30,000 nt of DNA from Neocallimastix lanati (nom. inval.) (lineage: Eukaryota > Neocallimastigomycota > Neocallimastigomycetes > Neocallimastigales > Neocallimastigaceae). The notes beneath the pieces are model-generated. The model had not been told where the DNA came from and did no database searches. It worked only from the letters and a program-made list of their open reading frames with translations. The stretch lies in assembly GCA_016946835.1 (NCBI GenBank), contig JACVTC010000031.1, forward strand, positions 702,501 to 732,500. The letters are read 5' to 3'. The translations under genes and the position numbers were made by a program. Position 1 is the stretch's first letter. Each line of letters begins with the position of its first letter. Below, piece after piece: positions 23,701-30,000 of this stretch.

Positions 23701-23706
23701 TTCCAT
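17726..23706 (-). CDS. RS/RD-rich N-terminus plus giant coiled-coil protein, 5 exons, 1585 residues
   Basis: Minus-strand exons are 23701-23706, 23544-23603, 21907-22855, 21542-21680 and 17726-21329. All introns are GT-AG and the phases (0,0,1,2) join without a stop, giving MESLLTSSRKRF as the N-terminus. Layout: residues 69-232 are dense in Arg, Ser, Asp and Glu with six octad repeats (about 146-192, such as DRSRTIDR and DKSRTLER). Residues 233-393 are a Ser/Pro/Asn-rich linker with PPPLP and several SP/TP sites. About 470-1565 is nearly continuous charged heptad coiled coil with breaks near 740 and 815. The C-terminus is CNIGTQTSIY. There is no signal peptide, membrane segment, ATPase head or motor, which rules out myosin, kinesin and SMC. 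GTQT resembles a dynein light chain LC8 docking site. Role is unknown; a scaffold at spindle pole, basal body or nuclear periphery is inference. Exons 3-5 are firm; exons 1-2 are less certain. Confidence 0.8.
21330..21541 (-). other. Intron 4 of the coiled-coil gene
   Basis: The donor is AA|GTATGG at 21541 and the acceptor AAATAAAG|GGATGG at 21330. The join completes an AAG (Lys) codon and gives EIKK-DGNTSLSN-MSISEMK, so the Met at 21304 is internal rather than the start. Confidence 0.8.
21681..21906 (-). other. Intron 3 of the coiled-coil gene
   Basis: The donor is GAAG|GTAAAA at 21906 and the acceptor AAATAAAG|AAGAGAG at 21681. The join gives VPVTPRE-E-ESHFSSE and avoids the nearby stop that would otherwise end the RS-rich frame at KTSY. 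Confidence 0.8.
22279..22423 (-). repeat. 24-bp coding repeats for Arg/Ser/Asp octads
   Basis: Within exon 3 the plus strand shows a CTATCTCTATC-like ladder. On the coding strand these are AGAGAT- and GATAGA-rich codons giving DRSRT/DKSRT octads. RERRREERD occurs on both sides of the octad block (near residues 130 and 197), suggesting an internal segmental duplication. Coordinates are approximate and the octads extend toward 22480. Confidence 0.6.
22856..23543 (-). other. Intron 2 of the coiled-coil gene (688 bp)
   Basis: The donor is GCG|GTAAGC at 23543 and the acceptor ATATAG|AATAGA at 22856. It is the longest intron seen in the window and contains an A run (about 23358-23381). No further exon was recognised inside. 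The 80-codon plus-strand frame at 22819-23061 lies within or across it and looks like random A/T translation. Confidence 0.6.
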
Positions 23707-24341
23707 ATGACTATTATTATATATTTCTTCTATTGTTTAAATTAATGATTTAAAGATGCTTTTAGTTATTATTACTATATTACTTTTAGTTGTATATACT
23801 ATATCAAAATTAATATAAATATTTACATTAAAAAAGAAAAAAAAAGAAGTTTCGAATTGAAAATATTTGTTCTGTAAATTTTTTATATTGGAAATAGATT
23901 TACAATTTTTTAATAATTATTAGATATGATGTTATTGATAAATGTATTAAATTATTTTTTAAATAAAATTTATATAATTTTTTATTGGATTAAAAATCAT
24001 TTTTTCTTTTATTTTTGATTAATATTATTGATTGAAGAAAACTACAAAGAATAAAATTATATATATTAAAATGTTAGTATTACTAGGTATTAAAAAGAAG
24101 TAAGAATATATTTAATAAACTTTAAACCTTATTTTACCTTAAAAATTTATATTAATATTATTTTAATAAAATATAATAAAAATATACAATACAAAAAGAA
24201 TATAAAAAAAATAATAATAAAAGAAAAAGAAATTAAAGGATATTAGTTTTTATTTTTACTATTTCATTAATTTTTTCCATAATAATAATAATAATAATAT
24301 TTAATATTATTCATTATAAAAAATAAAATTAAAAAAATGAT

Positions 24342-24390
<49 letters not shown>

Positions 24391-24450
24391 GTTATCGTTT
24401 AAATAATCAAAATTTTTAATTAAAAGTAATATTTTTATTAATTTATTAAA

Positions 24451-24692
24451 ACATATAGGTAATTTTATGAATATTAAATTATTTGGATAAAATTTTATTT
24501 TGTTATTAAAATATAAATGTAATTTTATGAATATTAAATTATCTGGTTAAAATTTTATTTTGTTATTAAAATATAAATGTAATTTTATGAATATTAAATT
24601 ATTTGGTTATAATTTTATTTTGTTATTAAAGCATAAATGTAATTATACGAATTTTAAATTATTTTGGCATAAATTTATTTTGTTATAATTTA
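24451..24692. repeat. 60-bp tandem repeat, about four copies
   Basis: The unit contains TAATTTTATGAATATTAAAT and AATTTTATTTTGTTATTAAA and recurs at exactly 60 bases. The first copies are nearly identical and the last is diverged and truncated. Confidence 0.9.
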
Positions 24693-24920
24693 AACAATAA
24701 ATACTTTTATCTTATTACCACTTTTATTTATTTACTTATTTCATATAAATAAATTCATAAATTTCATTAAATTGTTTTATAAATTATCTCTCTTTTTTAA
24801 TTTCATAAGAATTTTAGTTTTATATCAATGAAATTTATAACTTTTTAAAAAGTAATATTATTCATTTTATTAAATATTTTCAAAATATATAATATAAAAT
24901 AAAGTATAAAATAAAATGTT

Positions 24921-25318
24921 CTCAAAAGTTTAATGCAAAATATTAAATTGAGAATAATTTATATCAATTTGAATTCTGAAATTATATAAATTGCTACTTA
25001 TTGTTGAAATAACATTAATTTTTATTGTTCAAGACATCTTTTAAAAATTAAATAATTGTTTCAAATAAAGTTTTAATGTGATATTGTTGCTAATACATAT
25101 ATATTATAAATATTAATACAAAAATTTTCTAAAGTTTAATGCAAAAATATTTAATTGATAATAAAATTTATATCAATTTGAATTTTGAAATTATATAAAG
25201 CGATTTTTATTGTTGAAATAAAATTAATTTATATTGTTTAAGACATCTTTTAAAAATTACTTTATTGTTTCTAATAAAGTTTTAATGTGATATTGTTACT
25301 AATACATATATGTTATAA
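24921..25318. repeat. Tandem duplication of a ~190-bp non-coding segment
   Basis: Copy 1 (about 24921-25110) and copy 2 (about 25127-25318) share AAGTTTAATGCAAAA, TATATCAATTTGAATT, GACATCTTTTAAAAATTA and TTTTAATGTGATATTGTT in the same order. Differences are scattered substitutions and small indels. Confidence 0.85.
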
Positions 25319-26028
25319 AAAAAATAACAAATAAAGTATAAATAATGATAATATAAATATTGATTTTAAATATATAATTACTTTTTCTCTTTTTTGTTAA
25401 TATGATAAAAAAAAAAGATGAAAATTTTAAAAGTTATTATATTATATTATATATTATAAAGTTTTTATTATATACAATGATGTTTTATGCTATTTCCAAT
25501 ATAAAAAAAAATATTTTATTATTTTTTTTATAATTATTTTCTTTTTATATTTAATATATAAAAAAAAAAATAAAAAAAAAAAAACAAAAAAAAAAAAAAG
25601 AATAATTAATGAAACCAATTATAAAAAAAAAAATAATAATAAAGCAATTTAAAAAGGAATACTAAAAAAAATATAAAATAGACCAAATATTTAATATAAA
25701 CCGACAAATAATATTAAAACAGTATTTATAGGTTAATATTATATTTTTAATATATATAAAAAAAAAACTAAACAAAAAAAAAGATTAAATTATAACCACA
25801 TTTAAAAATGAAATAATTAATATATATAATAATTTATAATTAATTTTTAGAGATTTATAGTAAAATTCTAATTAATAATAATAGTTTAAATTATAAATAT
25901 TAACTTTTTAATAATATTTATTATTACTAATAATTAATAAATAAATGAATAATTTAATAATAAAATAAATAATTATTATATGAGAAATTATTATATTATA
26001 GTATTATTTAATTATGTATTTATTATTC

Positions 26029-26302
26029 TATTATTTATTATTTATTATTTATTATTTATTATTTATTATTTATTATTTATTATTTATTATTTATTATTTA
26101 TTATTTATTATTTATTATTTATTATTTATTATTTATTATTTATTATTTATTATTTATTATTTATTATTTATTATTTATTTATTTTTATTTATTATTTATT
26201 ATTTATTTATTTTTATTTATTATTTATTATTTATTATTTATTATTTATTATTTATTATTTATTATCTATTATTTATTATTTATTATTTATTATTTATTAT
26301 TC
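26029..26302. repeat. TTATTAT heptamer array
   Basis: About 38 units of TTATTAT, with two identical interruptions of TTATTTATTTATTTTTA type near 26175 and 26205. Because 7 is not a multiple of 3, it reads open in several frames as a Tyr-Leu-Leu-Phe-Ile-Ile-Tyr cycle, which is not a protein. Confidence 0.95.
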
Positions 26303-27416
26303 ATTAATATTATAATAAACTAGAATTAATATATTATCAATAAATATAGGGATAATATTTAATATATAATATTAAATACTTTTATGGTAACTATTTTGAA
26401 TTAATAGATATAATATAATTTTATATAGTATTGTATAATATAATATAATTTAATATATTAACTTAATAAATCATATTATTATTTTTAATTTGAATATTTC
26501 CAATGACAAAAAACTATAATAGGCTAATAATATAATTAAACGAATTGGAAACTTTTATTATATTTTAAAGTTTATATATATTTATTATATGAAAATAATT
26601 ACATATAAATATTAAAATTTTTTTTGAATAATAAATTTTTTTTATTTTAAATAAATGAATGAATATATAAATATACTTACATATAAATTTTAACTGTAAA
26701 AATATATATTTAAAAATAAAAACATTAAAATTTATTGTAGCATATTACAACCATATTTTTTAGTTTTAATAACCATTATAGTGTTGGTTGAGCTAACGTT
26801 ATTCAAACAAATATTAATTCTCAACAAAAATAAATAAGAATAAAAAAAATAAATATTTTATTCTTTTCATTTGCATAAAAAAAATAATGAAAAATATTTA
26901 TTTATAAAAGATAAATGGTTGATATTTTATAAATACTTTCTTATTACAATCTATTATTTGAAGGGATTTTATTTAATATTATAATTACATTATATCTTTT
27001 ATTTATTTATTTAATTACATATTTAACTGTTATTTATTTTTATTCATTTAATTATAATAATATATTTTCTTATTTTATTCTATTTTATTCATTTAATTAT
27101 AGATCGAAGTCATCATATATTTTTTTTAAACATATTATTCATAATTGATGCTAATTAATAAATTAAAAATAAATTAATATCATATTTTATTACTAAATTA
27201 GGAAATAGACTCATTATATTAGAAACGAAACACATTTTTTATAACAAATAAACTTTTTTAATCTTTACTATTAAAATTTATATTTATTATAGTTTTATAG
27301 AATATATTATAAATATAGGAAACTTTAAATAGTAAGTAAAATCAAATAAGGAAAGAGTAGAAATTCTTTACTATAACAGCTAAAAGTTATTTAAATTATT
27401 AAATGATTTATTATAA

Positions 27417-27462
27417 CCACTGAATTTATTATAACCGCTGAATTTATTATGACCACTGAAGC
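27417..27462. repeat. 18-bp tandem repeat, three copies
   Basis: CCACTGAATTTATTATAA, then CCGCTGAATTTATTATGA, then CCACTGAAG. A second short repeat (TTATTAAATAATAC.TATCATAACAG, two copies) follows at about 27503-27560. Confidence 0.7.
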
Positions 27463-28159
27463 AATTTAAATTATTATGTAATATATTATAGAAGCAAAAG
27501 ATTATTAAATAATACATATCATAACAGCTAAAAATTATTAAATAATACTTATCATAACAGTCATGAGTACTGAAGTAAATTTCATTTGATTTCTAAGTTT
27601 TTAACGCATATGAAAGTATAACACATATTAAAAAAAACTAGAAAAACGAAATTATTTATTTCCATCTTCAATTTTTAAGCCAAAAATAAAAAAGATTTAT
27701 ATATAACTATAAAAGTATATATTATATTTGTAACAAAATTAATATTATTTAAATTAATTATTCATTTATTTATTTATTTATTTATTTATTAATCTATTTA
27801 TTTATTTGTCTATTTATTTATTCATTCATTATAGAAAATTTAATTTTTGTACTTTTTTTTGTCATATTTATATTTATTTCAGTTTTAGAATTTATTATTA
27901 TATTATATTATTAGTATCATTTTTGATTTTCTATAGAAATAGAAATAATAACAGCAATATGTAAAATTAAAATATTCATATGTCAACAGAAAGTTTGCTT
28001 GAATTTTAACAGATTAATTTAGCAGAGTTACTTCAGCAATTATAATATATTATAATATAACAGAATATTTATATTGCTATTAATTATTTATGTTAAAGTT
28101 GACATTTATTAATAATTTTAATTAAAACTTCTAAATAATAAAAAAAAATTATTTTTCAT

Positions 28160-28252
28160 ATGTTTATTTATTTATTTATTTATAAATCTATTTATCTATT
28201 TATTAATCTATTTATTTATTTATTTATCTATTTATTTATTTATTTATTTAAT
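28160..28252. repeat. TTTA tetramer tract
   Basis: TTTA units interspersed with TCTA/ATCTA variants. A similar tract lies at about 27762-27832. Confidence 0.75.
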
Positions 28253-28566
28253 CTATATACTTTTTAAATAATAAAAGTTTCATTATTCCTACAAATTAAT
28301 TAATTTTTAACAAATGGTTACACAAATTATTATATATATTATGCTATAATCCAATAAAGTGTATTTAGGATTAATTAAATAATGTTACATATGTTTGATT
28401 TTAATATATTGCAATATATTATAATAAATGGTAATTTCATACAAAAAAAAAGATGTTTCAGAAGTAATTAAAAATTAATATTAATCATAAAAATTGATAC
28501 TTAACTAAAAATTATAATAATTATAATATTCCTGATAATAATAATCATAATCATAATAATTAATTA

Positions 28567-28756
28567 ATAAATAATAAATAATAAATAATAAATAAATAGT
28601 TAATAATAAATAATAAATAATAAATAATAAATAATAAATAATAAATAATAAATAATAAATAATAAATAATAAATAATAAATAATAAATAATAAATAATAA
28701 ATAATAAATAATAAATAATAAATAATAAATAATAAATAATAAATAATAAATAATAA
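28567..28756. repeat. AATAATA heptamer array (reverse orientation)
   Basis: About 26 units of the reverse complement of TTATTAT, nearly perfect after 28604. It faces the TTATTAT array that begins at about 29227, forming a large inverted pair. Confidence 0.95.
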
Positions 28757-29226
28757 TAAGTAATAATAATCAAGAAAAGTTCACCATCAACTTTTATACT
28801 CCTAATTTTTTTTTAAGTGAATTAAATCCCATATGATATGAAATAAAGGAACAAACCTGAAATATCAACTAAAAAATAAAAAAATAAAAAAAAAAAAATA
28901 GAAAAGTTAAACACATGAATAATATTAAAAAAAAAAATAAAATAAGGCTGAAATTTTAACCTCAATAAATAAAAAAAAAATAAGAAAAATCTGGCTTAAA
29001 ATAAATGATATTAATTTAAAAATAAATATATCTTTATGTATATAAATCTATATATATGAAAATTTTATAAATCTTTTAGCAGCTTTAACAAAAGAAAAAT
29101 ATTAAATATATATTAATAAAAATATTAAAAATATCAATTATACATTTTTACTTTAACAAATAACTAATTAAAAGGGGAGATCAAAAATATATTAATTTTA
29201 ATTAATATTACTTCATTTTTATTATT

Positions 29227-29846
29227 CAATTAATTATTTAATTATTTATTATTTATTATTTATTATTTATTATTTATTTTATTATTTATTATTTATTATT
29301 TATTATTTATTATTTATTATTTATTATTTATTATTTATTATTTATTATTTATTATTTATTATTTATTATTTATTATTTATTATTTATTAATAAATACTCT
29401 TTTAATTATTTATTATTTATTATTTATTATTTATTATTTATTATTTATTATTTATTATTTATTATTTATTATTTATTATTTATTATTTATTATTTATTAT
29501 TTATTAATAAATACTCTTTTAATTATTTATTATTTATTATTTATTATTTATTATTTATTATTTATTATTTATTATTTATTATTTATTATTTATTATTTAT
29601 TATTTATTATTTATTATTTATTATTTATTATTTTATTTATTATTTATTATTTATTATTCAATTATTCATTATTCATTATTTATTATTTATTATTTATTAT
29701 TTATTATTTATTATTTATTATTCAATTATTCAATTATTTATTATTTATTATTTATTATTTATTATTCAATTATTTATTATTTATTATTTATTATTTATTA
29801 TTTATTTTTTATTATTTATTATTTATTATTTATTATTTATTATTAT
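29227..29846. repeat. Large TTATTAT heptamer array with higher-order structure
   Basis: Over 600 bases of TTATTAT units. AATAAATACTCTTTTAATT interrupts it at 29389 and again at 29506, exactly 117 bases later, so part of the array repeats as a 117-bp block. Further right, TTATTCAATTATTTA-type interruptions recur (near 29655, 29720 and 29765). Confidence 0.95.
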
Positions 29847-29923
29847 TACTTTTAATTTTTTTATTTTCTTATTTTTATTATTTGTTTTTGTCAATATTTT
29901 ATACAAAATTCCTTTCATTTTAG

Positions 29924-30000
29924 AAGCCACTTAAGAAAGGATAACCATCAATTATCGCCGGAATTGCAGAAAACTGTAATTAATACACTTTATTTAGGCT
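29924..30000 (+). CDS. Probable exon of an unidentified gene (partial, runs off the right edge)
   Basis: After TTTCATTTTAG at 29913-29923 one frame is open to the edge and begins SHLRKDNHQLSPELQK, then VINTLYLG. The other two frames stop quickly. The stretch has G and C in codon-like positions (TTATCGCCGGAATTGCAG), in sharp contrast to the array before it. The pyrimidine-rich stretch before the AG fits a splice acceptor, so this is likely an internal exon whose upstream part I could not find, or a first coding exon with its start elsewhere. No family recognised. Confidence 0.55.

Larger units (their letters stand above)
23707..29923. other. Gene-free A/T desert with tandem arrays
   Basis: About 6.2 kb without a credible exon. 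The part just right of 23706 should hold the promoter and 5' UTR of the coiled-coil gene, but no clear promoter element can be told apart from the A/T background. Long Tyr/Leu/Ile/Phe frames at 25980-26315 are translations of the heptamer array. The T run at 24352-24389 and the arrays listed separately are the main structures. Confidence 0.7.

Noticed and set aside
25980-26315. Long plus-strand frames of Tyr/Leu/Phe/Ile repeats resembling a membrane protein
   Set aside because: They are translations of the TTATTAT heptamer array, open in more than one frame because the unit has no stop in these frames; no codon structure beyond the repeat.
780-29846. CRISPR array
   Set aside because: Repeats are contiguous short units without unique spacers of uniform length, and the genome is eukaryotic.

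Overview
The window looks like nuclear DNA of an extremely A+T-rich fungus, most likely an anaerobic gut chytrid (Neocallimastigomycota). I infer this from four things. Non-coding DNA is almost pure A/T with long homopolymer and short-unit repeat tracts. Spliceosomal introns are numerous and short, with GTA...AG ends. One gene encodes RNA polymerase III subunit RPC5. A decayed Ty1/copia retroelement is present. Dictyostelium-like amoebae share the base composition and cannot be fully excluded.

Layout. 1-55 (minus) is probably the first codons of a gene running off the left edge. 56-8121 is gene-free, with simple repeats and one ~335-bp tandem duplication. 8122-12552 (plus) is a complete 12-exon RPC5 gene; I assembled all exons by splice site and phase into 602 residues. 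12918-16725 (minus) is a dead Ty1/copia LTR element: a pair of ~172-bp LTR-like direct repeats encloses recognisable RNase H, reverse transcriptase, integrase and probable gag relics, plus a block of strong inverted repeats. 17726-23706 (minus) is a five-exon gene for a 1585-residue protein with an Arg/Ser/Asp-rich N-terminus and a very long coiled coil ending in a GTQT motif. It joins two open reading frames that could easily be called as separate genes. 23707-29923 is gene-free and holds large arrays of a 7-bp unit (TTATTAT) and tandem duplications. 29924-30000 (plus) is probably the first visible exon of another gene.

The RPC5 gene and the coiled-coil gene converge, with the retroelement relic between their 3' ends. 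Nothing suggests that the two genes work in one pathway. I did not find a convincing new multi-gene system. The most unusual items are the RS-rich/coiled-coil protein, the hairpin-dense block inside the retroelement, and dispersed heptamer arrays that share the same interruptions.
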